This document shows, in pieces, positions 36,160 to 47,766 of a stretch of DNA of 64,000 nucleotides; the first letter of the stretch is position 1; every line of letters starts with the position of its first letter. The notes beneath the pieces were generated by a model. The model made no database searches. It saw only the letters and a program-made list of their open reading frames with translations, and was not told where the DNA came from. Both the position numbers and the translations under genes were made by a program. Origin of the DNA: Gymnothorax reevesii (lineage: Eukaryota > Chordata > Actinopteri > Anguilliformes > Muraenidae); assembly GCA_029721435.1 (NCBI GenBank), contig CM056586.1:70937607-71001606 (forward strand). Direction: 5' to 3'.

Positions 36160-37690
36160 CACCTTTGCCCTCAGTCCTTTTGAGACAAACTGCCAGTCTT
36201 CTGGGCGCCCCTGGTGAGTGCGCCTGGAATGTAGGACCTCCTTCACCGTGTGCTCAACCTCCAGCTTTGTGGAGGAGAGCAGGTAACCTTCGGGGACCAC
36301 AATCGCCAGGTCCTACTCAATGGTGCTAGAATGCAGTCGGAAGAAAGTGTTGGACTTAAGATTCTTGGAAGTAGGTGAGGGTAGTTCTTCATCTGATTCA
36401 AGGCTTGCCTGGGGTTTAGCCTCTTGGCAGAGCTAAGGTACTCCCGGTCCCGGCAGTCAGTCTAGATGAGGAAAGGGATGCTGGACCCCCAAGCCAGTGC
36501 CACCGCTCCTCAAATTCCAGCTTGATGGCCGCAGCTCCCGGTCCGAATAGAGTAATTCTTCTCTGCTGGGGTCAGCTGATGAGAGAAGAAGGTGCAAGGA
36601 TGGTGCATGCCAGCAGCAGGCTGCAGGGAGAGGATGGGTATGGTGACAGTATCTGAAGCATCCACTTCCAAGATGAATTGGCGGTGGGGGTCTGGGAAAG
36701 CCAGAAAAAAGGTGCAAGAGAATCTATCCTTCAGCTGGCAGAAGGCATTGGTGGACTGAGGAGTCCAGTAGCACTAGACTGATGAGAAAGTTCGGGCAGT
36801 GAGCGGTGCGGCAACCATGGAATTCCCTCAGACAATACACCTGTAAAAATTGGCAAAGCTGAGGAAACGCTGGGGTTGCTTGTGGTCCTCAGGCACTACG
36901 CAATCAAGGAGGGCCGGAGTCTTTTGGTTGTCCATGCAGATGATCTCACCCCAAGTGACTACAAAGACCAGAAATTAGTTTGAGATCTGATGGAACTGAA
37001 AATTTTCTGCCTTCAGGAAAAGCTAGTTCTTCAGGAAGTGCTGGGTCACCTGGCAGATGTACTGGGTACATTCCTTTATGGTGTGGGGAAACATCAAGAT
37101 GTCATCCAGGTACTTGTACAAATGCTGGGAAATAAGTTTGAGAAGGACATTATTAATCAAGTTCAAGAAGAATGCGGGGCATTAGAGTGCCCTAATAGTA
37201 TCACCAGGTATTTGTACTACCAGCAGACACCGTTTTCGACTCATCTCCATCCTGGATACGGACTAGGTGGTAGGCATTGTGCAGGTCCAGCTTGCTGAAA
37301 TAGTTGCACTCCTTGTTTGTGGGCAGATAGCAGTTCTTGATAGCAATGGAATTGAGACCCCGGTAGTCTATGCATATGCGGGGAAATCATCTTTCTTCGC
37401 CGCAAAGACAAAGCCAGCTCTCACAGGTAAGGAAGATCGGAAGGTGATCCTGAAAGCTAGGACCTTTGAAATGTACTCATCCATGGCTTTTGATTCCAGA
37501 CCAGAGAGGGAGCACAACCTCCCTACAGAAGGTAATGTTCCTAGAAGGAGATTGCAGGAACAGTCATAGGGTCAATCAGGCATAAGTGATGTAGCCTAAG
37601 ACTTGCAGACGACCTGGCAAAGATCATCCTAAATCAGAAAGACCCCACCCAGATTAGGCAACTCCTCATGACCAGGACCAGGACCTTTAG
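36160..37690 (-). mobile_element. Ty3/gypsy retrotransposon remnant (RT-RNase H)
   Basis: Minus-strand translation in changing frames gives the start of the polyprotein RT ([16 protein letters not shown] near 37320-37375, then [20 protein letters not shown] near 37245-37310). RNase H follows nearer the left (FILEVDASDTVTIPILSLQP, then CTFFSHQLTPAEKNYS near 36550-36690). The Asp-rich VDASD is the first RNase H catalytic motif. Stops and frame breaks are numerous, and integrase, gag and LTRs are not seen. It is an old, dead gypsy fragment. Confidence 0.85.
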
Positions 37691-37739
37691 GGCCATTAAC
37701 TAACCATACATGTACAGTGATAACATAATGATAAATTAA

Positions 37740-38350
37740 ATTAAATGGTAAATACTGACAACTGGGCTTTCAACAGATGTACTTCAATGAGAATTAGCGA
37801 AACTAGCTTGTTTCTTCTTGTTGTGCAACCAACTTCTGATGCCAACAGAAGGATTATGAATGAAGGCATCTGTAATGATGCTGATGTACTGTGTACTGAT
37901 GCTGTGCACGAAAGCTACAGGCAATTATGCTCCTTTAAAGGTGCCTGTCTTCACGCCACCTTGTATGAGATTGAGTCACTTCCCAATTTACACGCGTATT
38001 GAAGAAGTGAGGCGGCATATTTTCTATTTATTGCCATAGTTTTTATCCTCTTAATTGAAGAAGCAGTTTCCATCCTCAGGGAGTGATCCACACAAATTTA
38101 CTTCTCTGCTTTCCCTCTCTCCACGGCCAGTCCTTTGTTGTTGAAATTATTTATGCATTCATAATAAATGAATATGGACACATTTATTGTTCATTTGGGG
38201 GAAAGTACAAAGCGTTTCCCCCAACTCTTTCATTTACTTTGAAAAATACTTTGTAATAATTCAATTGCACTGCATTAATAAATCCTTATAATTAACTATA
38301 TTATTGTTTTTCATAATTGCCGTGATTTTACATGGCTGAATAAAAATATT
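37740..38350. promoter_or_regulatory. Candidate CNE 5
   Basis: Repeat-free, with GATGCCAACAGAAGGATTAT, GTGAGGCGGCATATTTTC, CTCTTAATTGAAGAAGC, TTATTTATGCATTCATAATA (about 38149) and TTGCACTGCATTAATAAATC. Non-coding and enhancer-like. Confidence 0.45.
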
Positions 38351-38464
38351 GGGTTAATCCTTTTTACACAGCAATTCGCAAATGGCCTTCAGTCCCTTCC
38401 ACGCACATGAAAATCCGCTGGTGGCTCAATCTTACTCCAAATGTCTCAGCTAAATAAAAACAAA

Positions 38465-38880
38465 ATAAAAACCACCTCTTGCTCTGGAGTGCCGACATCA
38501 GCGGGTGTGTGAACACCAGTGTGCAGCTTGATGATAATATGTAATATAACTGTGGATTCAGTGATGAATTATGCAAGAAACAAAGCCTTGGTGATCTGTC
38601 GTTATAATTACATTTGAGCGCAGCGGGTCAGGGAGGCGACCGGTCTCTACTACTGCAGACCATCAACTGGAGAGAGCGGGGGGGGGGAATAGCATCTGTC
38701 CTTCCATGCTTTGCACTGAGGTGTTCCATAGCCTTTGGGACAGATATGGCCTTTGACTTTAAAAACCCTTCTATCCAAACACCACACGGTTTGCACTAGA
38801 TGCCCTTCCACCTCTTTGTTGGCATGAAAAAAATCTAATTAACTCTCAAGATGGTGTTAAGTAATGCATTTAAAACACTG
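38465..38880 (+). promoter_or_regulatory. Candidate CNE 6, duplicated element copy A
   Basis: The core at about 38501-38690 has GTGTGTGAACACCAGTGTGC, ACTGTGGATTCAGTGATGAA, CGTTATAATTACATTTGAGC, GCAGCGGGTCAGGGAGG and ACCATCAACTGGAGAGAG. The same words in the same order occur at 39640-39830. The weaker flanks align from about 38465 to 38880. No coding signal. Preservation of the TTATAATTACATTTGAGC core in both copies argues for a constrained function. Confidence 0.6.
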
Positions 38881-39039
38881 TTTGTTTTTTACTCAAAGTG
38901 CTTTTCTCTGATTTTTGTAGCCTATTTAATTCCAATAAAAAGTCAGATTAAAAAATATAAGCATCTGTATTAAAATATGTGGTTTTGCTGGACAGAGCCA
39001 AGCACCAGCGTGGAAGTAGCTATTCTGAACTAAAGAGAA

Positions 39040-39540
39040 TGAAACTGAAGGAGACATACGGCCGAATCCCACTCAAGCAACAAATTACTTGTATTTCCAG
39101 TTGTGAAATTCCTGAGCGTGAGATGGATGTGCGTTATTGTTCGCGCGATGACAGCAAGTCTCAATCAGGTCCTCCGACTGCAGGTAGAGGGAACTGTGTG
39201 CTGAGTCAGTTCCCGCTCATTCGATTCATCACTCAGCAGCAGCCGGCAGGTGTAGTTCCCCCGTCCCAGGGGAGACAGGAAACACCTGCCCCCGACTCCT
39301 CCGGATTTTATTATCCCTCCGTCCCTTTGTCTGCGGTGCCTGACACTCACAGCCACCTCGCAGAAACTGTGAAAACAGCACTTTTGCGCTCATTTGTTGC
39401 CCATACACAGAAATTAAGGAAGGGAGCCTGCCATTCTCTCACCCCCTCCCTCCTTCCCGTCTCCACGCCTCCTTTCCCGCCGGGACTCGGAGGAACGATG
39501 TATTGACTCGGCCTCACACAACTGCCTTGGGTCTCGGCTG
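39040..39540. promoter_or_regulatory. Intergenic GC-balanced block between the CNE copies
   Basis: A 175-codon plus-strand open frame (38979-39506) lies here, but its translation has no domain. It overlaps an open frame on the other strand and includes a pyrimidine-rich stretch (about 39435-39485), so I read this as non-coding. Some portions (GAACTGTGTGCTGAGTCAG, CATTCGATTCATCACTCAGC) are enhancer-like. Confidence 0.35.
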
Positions 39541-39609
39541 GATCTGGGTCAGCCGCTTACAGGCGGATCAGCCTTCGAGAGGCATCCTGCTCTAAATGTC
39601 CGCAAAATA

Positions 39610-40020
39610 TCAAAAAGCCGCGGCCCCTTCCTGTGGAAGACGTAAGCGAGTGTGTAAACACCAGTTTGCTGCACAATTATTTTAATTTCACTGTGGATTC
39701 CGTGATAAATTATGAAAGGAGCAGAGCCCTTGTGAACCATCGTTATAATTACATTTGAGCACAGCGGGTCAGAGAGGGAATCGGTCTCCTCTACAGCAGG
39801 TCGTCAATTAGAAAGAGCAGGGAGAGACAGCTTTTATCTTTTGTTGCTTACCACTGAGGTGCTGTAAATAAGGGTTTTATTACAGCTCCCTATCTGTTTC
39901 TCCACACAGAGATCAATACCCCAATCCACTTGAATGTTTCCTAATGTAATCACTTTTCGGCCTTCTATTTTTCATTAAGGATGGGGTTAAAAGTCATGGT
40001 CGTCTGCTTTAAAAATAAGG
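39610..40020 (+). promoter_or_regulatory. Candidate CNE 6, duplicated element copy B
   Basis: Second copy of the element at 38465-38880, same strand, about 1.14 kb downstream. It has GTGTGTAAACACCAGTTTGC, CACTGTGGATTCCGTGATAA, CGTTATAATTACATTTGAGC, ACAGCGGGTCAGAGAGG and TCGTCAATTAGAAAGAGC. The central core TCGTTATAATTACATTTGAG is identical in both copies while the flanks have diverged. Confidence 0.6.
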
Positions 40021-40059
40021 CGCATCTTTGGGAATGATTGTGAAATTTTTTTTTTTTTT

Positions 40060-40570
40060 TTAACCTGAGCAGATCTTCATTTTTCTAATGAAGACACGTC
40101 TGGGTTGTTTCCACGCTGTTCCTGGCTGAGTTATTATGTGTTTCCTAGACAAACTCAAGAAAATAGCCAGTGCCACTTCATTATTCCCAGGGTGCACTCG
40201 GTGTCCTGCTTTTTTCTGTCCGAATTTATATAAAGAATGGAGCTGTGCCACGACATGTCCTGCCGTGACCTGGAGTTCATTAAAAAGGGCTCGGTCTGAT
40301 CCAAGATTAAATCAAATTGCTCCATCAGTGGAAAGCTGAGCCAGTTCTGCCGCGCATCAATCAATTTGATTTCAAAGAAATCTGGATTTGAATGCGAATT
40401 AATGCACGCATGTGTGACAATATGTCCTCTGAGCTCTGTCATTTCTGAGATGGGCATATTTTTCTTGATTTGGCTTCGCTCTCTGCAATGATTTTTGTGA
40501 TACATTAATTTGGGGTTTAAGGACTCAGCTTTCATTAAAGGGTATTTGATTTGGTTTTGAAATGCTGAGA
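40060..40570. promoter_or_regulatory. Candidate CNE 7
   Basis: Directly follows copy B. TGGCTGAGTTATTATGTGTT, ATAGCCAGTGCCACTTCATT, AGTTCATTAAAAAGGGCTCG, AAGATTAAATCAAATTGC, GAATGCGAATTAATGCACGC and TTTCATTAAAGGGTATTTG occur in repeat-free sequence. Coding is not supported on either strand. Confidence 0.5.
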
Positions 40571-40949
40571 CTAACGAAGGTATTATGCATAGCCGTGAGC
40601 GTCACGGAAGCCATTATCAGGCTAGCGAATAAGAAAAGAGTCCAAGACACAGGCTATACCTTCGGCTTCCCAAAATGGACTTTAGGCTGAGGAATTCCTC
40701 TTCTATCGATGATGGATGAAATCTCTTCGTAGTGATGATATCCCCCAAAGGCCCGACATAAGACATCAGACACACTCTTTACGGGAAAGGAACAGATGTG
40801 TCAGTGAGTCCGATTCACAAAACCCTTGTGTGCAGAGCGGCAGGGGTTACTCTGTCAGGTGCAATTCACTTGTTGGTCCCAAAAAACAGGATGGCCAGGT
40901 TGCTGAAGGGCAATAAATGTAAAAAATAAATAAATAAAAAATCACACCC

Positions 40950-41130
40950 TTGAAAGACAATTTATTCAGTGAAAATTTGGCCTTATGACGTTTTCCAAGG
41001 TGCAAAAGCATAATCACATTCTCTGCCGCTTAAGAGACTTTGAAAAGCTGGCACTTTATGAACTCCATGCGTTCCAAATCACAAAGTCATAAAATTTCTG
41101 GGTAATTGCAATCAACACAATGCAAAGACG
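40950..41130. promoter_or_regulatory. Candidate CNE 8
   Basis: GGCCTTATGACGTTTTCCAA, GCAAAAGCATAATCACATTC and AGTCATAAAATTTCTGGG are Hox- and CRE-like words in repeat-free DNA. Modest evidence. Confidence 0.35.
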
Positions 41131-41134
41131 TTTT

Positions 41135-42735
41135 GCAAAAGACATGCAATTTCACAAATCCGTCCAAAAGGCAAGAGGACGTCGTGTCAGAAATACATAA
41201 CAGGCATGAATATAACACTGCAGTAAACATTTTATTGCATTTAAATATGCTTAGCCAAAAAATTTAAGTTACAAAAAACAATCCAAATCCTTATTACAAT
41301 TCAAACCATGGGAAGTAAGTGTTTTTAATCAATAAATCCAATCGGCCTCCCATCAAAGCAATAATCTATCAAGGTCACCACCCCTTCTTGGACATAATAC
41401 CTTTTCAACACCAATGTAACATAATGGTGTAATTGGATGACAATATACCACAACGTGAGCTGCAAATAGGGAATTAAAGCTTTTACATTGTATTGTACGG
41501 CGGTGTTCATCAATATGCAGTCTAATTTCTAGTAATCAGACTAGTAATCAGATTGATCACACCCCTTTTTTTTTCCCAGTTACGAACGGAGTCAACAATG
41601 TTCTTAAATGCTTCTGTGCAACTAGGTCTGAAACCTTAAAGGATTGGCCCAACAATCAAATAACCGTGCGGCACTCCTCTGAGCTGGTGAGGCTGCAACA
41701 GGCATAATTGGCGATGCAACTGCTGATAGCTGCAGAGGAATGAATTTTGACTGGTTCACTGAACTCTTTATCTTCGCAAGGTCAACTGAATGAGTCACAT
41801 CGAGACAAGGATCCTAAACACACTGAAAAAGCAACCCGGGGGTTTTTCAAAGTCAGGACCTGTAGTACTCTTGAGTGGCAAATTTATTTCTTTCCCAGAA
41901 AATATGGTGCCCTGAAATGATGGACTGCATATAAAAAGCGCTGGCATTTCTACTTGGCAAAAATCTGAAAATATTAAGTATCCCACTATTAAGTGTTGAA
42001 TATAAGCACCACAACTTTTACTTTTTTTAATACTGACAAATGTAGAATAGAATATAATGTAAAATAGTTTTTTCACCAAAATTGTTGAGCATACTGCGCA
42101 CACGTGAATACATTTTTTGTACAGTTAGTACTTGAAATTTGGAGAGCTCACTGCACACTTTAACGCTGTGCTCGCAGGCTGCAGGAGAAACAAAGACCTG
42201 TCATAATAATTCCACTTCCTGGTTCCATAGAGTTCCCTTATAAGATGCTGTGGGGTTAATTGAGCTGAACAGACCACTGGCAGGATATAATGTAATAAAT
42301 ATCAACACCTCACATTGTGCCGAGGTTCATTTACAGTTACCATGAAAGCAAAGCAATTGTAGCTGGGACCTGAGTTACTGACGTGCCAAGGGCTAATCCT
42401 TTCCTCAGACATGGAAAGTGAGGAGAAAATATTGCTGAGAGAAAAAATATCTTTAAGAATACAGTGTATGAGAGTGGAGGGAACTCTCTGCATGGCAGCA
42501 TGCCTGCTGATCAGCCAGAGAATCATTCCCTGAGGTTGGAAACTATATGTGAGGCAATAAACCTCAAGTGTTTTGGAGGGTTCAGTGGCCCTGGAATAAT
42601 AATTGATTTGAGCATATCTTCTCCACATTTGGCTTTAGCATTGGGAATCATCCTGAGCTGTTTACGAGCCACCTCAGCAAAGAGTGTAAGTTTTGACTTG
42701 TTTTTTTTTTTCTCTAATGCAAATATCTGTTCAAT
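41135..42735. other. Non-coding stretch, nothing recognised
   Basis: AT-rich DNA. Open frames on both strands (up to 117 codons) overlap each other, start in poor context and have no domain. Confidence 0.4.
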
Positions 42736-42744
42736 CTTACTTTT

Positions 42745-44275
42745 TTGCGTCCTCAACTTGGAAAAAGTTGGGACAGTATGGAAAATCTACATTAAAGCAG
42801 AAAGAAGAGATTCATAAATTTGCGTTCATGTGTATTTAATTGCAGGCAGTCAGAGGGACAGATATTTTTCCTTGTCGGGTCGACTTCTTTTTATTTGTAT
42901 GTGCACAAATCAAACTTGCACTGCATTCCAAAAAAAGTGCAATTTTTCTCTGGGGGAATTTAGGACTCGCAATGAAGTAAAAAAATTGAACAATGATGCG
43001 ATGCGAAACAGCTGATGACAGCGGGGGATTATATTATGACTTATTACAAAAGCAAAATCCTGGAAAGGCCTAGTTCTTCAGGAGCAAAGATGGGCCACGG
43101 ATTGCTAATTTTCTCTATAATGTGAGAAATCATTGAAATGTTTAAAAACCAAGTTCCTCAAAGTAAGATATGAGGGATTTGTATATGTCACCCTCTACGG
43201 TGCATAGCGTAATTACACAATTTAAGGAATCTGGAGGAATTTCTGTTTGTGAAAGACAAGGGTGTAAGCCTGAGCTGAATACCCTTGATCTCCGGTCACT
43301 CAGATGGCACTGCATCAAGAACTGCCATTTTCAGGATTACTTTGGCAAACCTTTGTCAAGTACTACAATATGTAGTTACATCCACAAATTCCCGCTAAAA
43401 CATTACTGCGCAAAAATTAACTCTTAAATTAATAGTGTCCAGAAACGCCATCCACTTCTCTGGCCTTGGAAGCATCTGCAATGGACTCATCTCACAGTGC
43501 GTTGGGGTTAGATAAATCAGTATTTCTGGTCTTTTTTGGAAGAAATGGATGCCGTGTGATCTGGACCAATGATGGAAAGGACCATCCGAACTATAATCTG
43601 CAATAAGTCCAAGAGCAATGGTCTGGCATGATATGGGGTTGTTTCGGTGTGCTTGGCAAGGGTAACTTGCACTTTTGTGAAGCCACTATTAATGCTGAAT
43701 CGTGTACAGAAATTTTAATACATTTTATCTTTAAGACGACAACTTTTCCAGCTCATGCATATTTCAACAAAACCACACAAAACTGCAGTCTGCATGCATT
43801 ACAAAGGCATGGCTGATTAAGAGGAGGGAGCGGGTGCTAGCCTGGCCTGCTTGCAGACATGACTTTTCCCCAATAGAAAATGTGTGACACATTTTGAGAG
43901 GCAAAATGCAACAAGGATGACGCCTCACTGTTGCACATATAAAGACTTATTTGCTGGGAGATTGGCATGATATTATGCCAGAGGCATTTCATCGTTTGGT
44001 ATCTTTAGCTCCTGGATGTTTATAAAGGTTTGTGAAAAGGAATGACAACGATACAAAATGGTAAGCACTTTACTGGCTCAAATTTTTTGAAATATGAAGC
44101 AAGGTGCAAAATTGAAGTGTGTTTATTTCGAAAAATCAATACAATTCATGAAATGAAAGGACAAATAATATGCTATTGTGTTGTTTTCAATGTAATACAG
44201 GTGGATGATTATGTTCAAATCTCTTTTTTCAGATTTAATTTTAACTGTCTCAACTTTTTCTGCCGTTGCGCATTA
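42745..44275 (+). mobile_element. Decayed Tc1-like transposon with transposase remnant
   Basis: Terminal words AAAAAGTTGGGACAGT (about 42762) and its inverse ACTGTCTCAACTTTTT (about 44246) mark the ends. Between them the transposase can be followed on the plus strand in several frames. A DNA-binding part has LYMSPSTVHSVITQFKESGG and LRSLRWHCIKNCHFQDYFGK. A middle part has MIWGCFGVLGKGNLHFCEAT and INAE. The end has the WPAC..SPIEN-type motif as WPACRHDFSPIEN. In the second catalytic region QQDNAKPH is degraded to an FNKTTQNC-like reading. Many frameshifts and stops show an old inactive copy. Confidence 0.85.
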
Positions 44276-44279
44276 AAAG

Positions 44280-44985
44280 TGCAGAACAATTTGCAAATAT
44301 AATTTGCGCCGGTGATTTGGCAGTGTTTCTGAGTACCAACATTCTTCATTTTTAATGATTGAGTATTATTTAGTTTTACTGATATTACCATCATTTATGT
44401 TGTGATAATGTTTTAGGCTGCAGTACAGTAAATCCTGAGCTTTCTATTCTCCAGCAATAATTAACAGTAATTCTTCAACTATGTTACATTGGGCATCTCA
44501 CAAACTGTGTGCAGACGCGCTTGCATGCGTGTATGATTGAGAGTGTGTTTCTGTTTGCGTGCGCGCTTGGGCGTGTGTGTGTGCGTGTGCACGGGTGTTG
44601 GTGGGGCTCTTTCAAGACTGGGCAAAAAAAAATGAAATTACTTTTTCACTTGCTTTATGTAGGCCTCTTCTTTTAATCAATGTATCTGTTTGTTTCGGTC
44701 GGAATGAGTGTCGGTATGAAAAAGCGCAATATCTGGGGAAATTCATTGGCCGACCCAACTCAATTGGTTTTCAGTTACAGCGCTGATTCTATTTTTATTT
44801 CGCGTGATTTACAGCCAATATCCGCCACGCGATAAAGCAGGAAACAGATGCTGGGAATTGTGCTCTTCCTGAATTCCTGGGAGGGAGTCTCTGACCAGCC
44901 CCTTTGTGCGGGCTTGGCTTTGTACTCGCATGCGAAAGGGTGGTAAACGGCAACTAAATTGGTTTTGTGATTTCCCATTCTCCGT
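44280..44985. other. Non-coding stretch with GT-rich patch
   Basis: A TG/GC-alternating patch lies at about 44510-44600. The part at 44690-44985 is richer in CpG and leads into the CpG-rich block. No gene is called. Confidence 0.4.
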
Positions 44986-44989
44986 TTCC

Positions 44990-45333
44990 TAACAGTTTCC
45001 ACTTGCGTACGTCCGTCCGCATGAGGTTAACTTGGCCCATTCTTTATAGCGGTCTTCCTCTCGCCACAGAACCACCTAGGCGCTTTCCCAGGACAAGGTC
45101 ACTACTCACCTTCCACTGCTGCGGGTGTCTGTCAAACAGGTGATGTAAGAGAGAGTCAAATATCGCCATGGCAATGGCGAAGTCCATTGGACGCCGCCGC
45201 GCATGGGCTCGGACTAGAACTAGGAAAAATAATGCGACGTTTACCGCCGTTTCCACAGATATTACCTCTCCAAATAGCCCTTCCGCCAACCCTCCACTGC
45301 AAACGCGCGCGCACAGGCAGGTCCCCCCCCCCA

Positions 45334-45336
<3 letters not shown>
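44990..45336 (-). promoter_or_regulatory. CpG-rich block, possible promoter
   Basis: CpG density is clearly higher than the surroundings (TGCGTACGTCCGTCCGC, GACGCCGCCGCGCATGGGC, AACGCGCGCGCAC). In vertebrates such islands usually mark promoters. It surrounds the exon-like segment at 45110-45169. Confidence 0.4.
45110..45187 (-). CDS. Candidate first coding exon, unidentified protein
   Basis: On the minus strand an ATG at 45169 in strong Kozak context (GCCATTGCCATGGCG) opens 20 codons reading MAIFDSLLHHLFDR followed by HPQQWK. These end exactly at AAG/GTGAGTAG, an almost perfect splice donor (exon end 45110). An in-frame upstream ATG at 45187 would add six residues. The CpG-rich setting fits a promoter-proximal exon. 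I do not recognise the protein and could not find a convincing next exon further left, so this may be chance or the exon of a non-coding RNA. Confidence 0.25.

Positions 45337-45370
<34 letters not shown>
45337..45370. repeat. (AC)n microsatellite with preceding C-run
   Basis: A C-run at 45323-45332 and then AC repeats to 45370. Frames crossing it give Thr-His repeats and are not genes. Confidence 0.95.
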
Positions 45371-45373
<3 letters not shown>

Positions 45374-46955
45374 CAAAACCAAATGGAGACAGCGACATTT
45401 CAATCAAGGCGGTGTAGGACAGCAGCCTAATTACTGTTATGGTTTCAAATTGATAGTTCGTCTACATGCCTTAGAATGCACTAATACAGCCTAGCGACTT
45501 TAAGACACCATCCCCTGTAAATATTTTGATGGATCAATTAAAAGGTGTGCAGTTTATAAGTTAACAGTAGTTCATTATTCTTCATTACAGATTGTTCAAC
45601 ACTTACACGCAATAAGAAAAAAAATACACCATTTTATTGACGATTATCTTATCAGTCAGCCGGCTCATAACAATTAAAATGACATAGATAAATTATTGTC
45701 AAGTCCTCGGGTAACCTCCGCTTTGAAAATACATGTGCTTCGCAACAACTGCGGTGTAAAATTACACTTTGCCATATATAATGTTTAATATGAGCCTTTC
45801 TTGACAAATACCCGAAGTAACTATTAGGGAAACCAGCTAGATATGAGCAAATAAGGCAACACCCAGCGGTCTTGCTTTATTCCTGTCACGGCAGTTTAGG
45901 AGGTGTTTGTAGCAGTTTGTAACCCAGTATTGTAATTGGTCCAAGATTACCAGAAAAAATATAACCGCTCTGTGGATAATAGTGACATCTAGTGGAGACT
46001 ATTATACATACGTGGGTGTGTCAGAAATGGTGCCCTTGTCTTATTTCTTAAACCTAATTTATTTCTAGTATACATGTAGTTCCAAGCAGCAGAACATAAT
46101 AAAATGTGGTCATGTGGTAAATGTTTACATTGTTTTAAGGAATAATACTCTCAACCATTTTCGGAAAAAGTTTCTTTTTTTGATCAGTGTTGCGATTTCT
46201 GCAGTTGTTTTAAATAGACGTTGACGGACCATGAATTGCCCCTTTAAATCTTTCTGCGTGTACTCAAACGCATCCTCCCCCCATAATGCAATATCACCAT
46301 GGCCCCAAATACTGAAGATACAAATCTCCGAAACGTTTAAGTACAGAAATGACGTTGGCATATTTATTCTTTTAGAGATTGAGATTTCAATTCTTTACAT
46401 GGATCCATATTTTTTCTGATAAGGGCACCTTAAAGTAATGGTAATTATCTGTTTTAATTTTCATCTTTTTAATGGGATAGTTTCTAATGGGCAGTGTCTC
46501 CACTGTCATCAAAGAAATTGCACTTACAGACTGCTTAAATTGTATTTGAAAACTAGTAAAAATGATTTGTCATTTTCTACATGGGGGAAGTGGTGTTGTG
46601 GTCACGTGAGCACTGATAATTTGTCCTCTCGAGGGGATGGGTGTGACTACAGAACTTGGAGGGGATCAACTTGCAAATGGATACACGGTGCCATCTACTG
46701 GTTATGCAGAAGAAGAAAAAAGTTAATTTTCACATTGAGTTAAAAATCTAAAGCACAGCACAGCTCTTCACTAAATAAAATGGATGTTTTCCTGAATGAT
46801 GAGGCTATGGCCATGCCTAAACAGGGCAGTGACAAAGTTATTGTGATTTTATTAGTGTAAAAGTTCATATTGGAGTTAAAATTAGATAGTGAATATGAGC
46901 TTATATGTGCAGATTTTCAGCTCTAATTTTTAATTTACAGCCAAAATTGGGTGAA
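45371..46955. other. Non-coding stretch, nothing recognised
   Basis: AT-rich intergenic DNA. No domain in any open frame and no clear terminal repeats. Confidence 0.4.
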
Positions 46956-46959
46956 TGAT

Positions 46960-47500
46960 GTAGGCATTACAGCACTTCTTATGCGTGGTCCCCCTATTTT
47001 AAGGGGCCAAAAGTAATTGGACAAATTCATGTTTAGCTCTTACATGACCAGGTATGTGTTATCCCCAATGTGATAAGACATCAAGAGCTGATTTCAAAGT
47101 GTAGCATTTGCGTTTAGAATCTGTCTCTGTTGACACTCAGTATGTCCAAAGAGCTTTGACTGCCAGTGAAGCAGCCCATCATTACACTGAAGAAATAAAA
47201 CATGAGATGTGGCTGACACAACTGTTACACTCATGTACAGAACAAACACACTCGTGAGGTGAGGCCAGTGAACCATGGATAACAACTGTTGTGGATGACT
47301 TTCTTTCCCCAGAGAAGACAGTCTCTCTCTCTCAACAGTTAGCCAGATCAAGAACACATCCCTGGAGGTGGGCATCTGTGTCAAAATCAACAATCAAGAG
47401 AAGACTTCACCAGAGTAAATACAGAGGGTTATGAGAGGATTCAAAACATATCTAAACTCCAAAAACGCACTGACCAGGTAAGAGTTTGCCATCCGCAATC
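46960..47500 (+). mobile_element. Tc1-like transposon fragment (5' half)
   Basis: TTTAAGGGGCCAAAAGTAATTGG is the recognisable leader of a fish Tc1-like family (first 20 bases: TTTAAGGGGCCAAAAGTAAT). A start-like CAGTATGTCCAAAGAGCT opens SKELSLPVKQPII, and further on come QIKNTSLEVGICVK and INNQEKTSPE, an N-terminal DNA-binding part with small deletions and stops. The catalytic half is missing. Dead 5' remnant. Confidence 0.7.
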
Positions 47501-47766
47501 TCAATCAGCCTCGGTAGGAAGGCCCATCTTCACTTCAAGCGCTTCTTGATTCATTTTTTTCAAATCCACTGTGTTGTATAGGAGCCAAAATCAGGAAGAC
47601 TGTGTCACTGTCCAAATGCTCGTGGCCCTGAGGGCATGTAGCTTCAAGGCACCATATATTTTTAATGAAACTAGAAATTTTTGTGCATTTTTTTTTTTTT
47701 TGTTGCTTGATACACTCTCAGAGTGGCCCTTGGCTTTATGGAAAAAAAAGGTCATTACATGGTCGC

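Noticed and set aside
38979..39506. 175-codon plus-strand open frame, the longest in the window
   Set aside because: No domain, low-complexity Ser/Pro tail, overlapping open frame on the other strand, and no splice or promoter logic. It lies between duplicated CNE-like blocks and is probably chance.
45156..45494. Open frames across the CpG-rich and (AC)n region
   Set aside because: They owe their length to the CA repeat (Thr-His or Val-Cys runs). Only the short exon-like segment ending at 45110 deserves attention.
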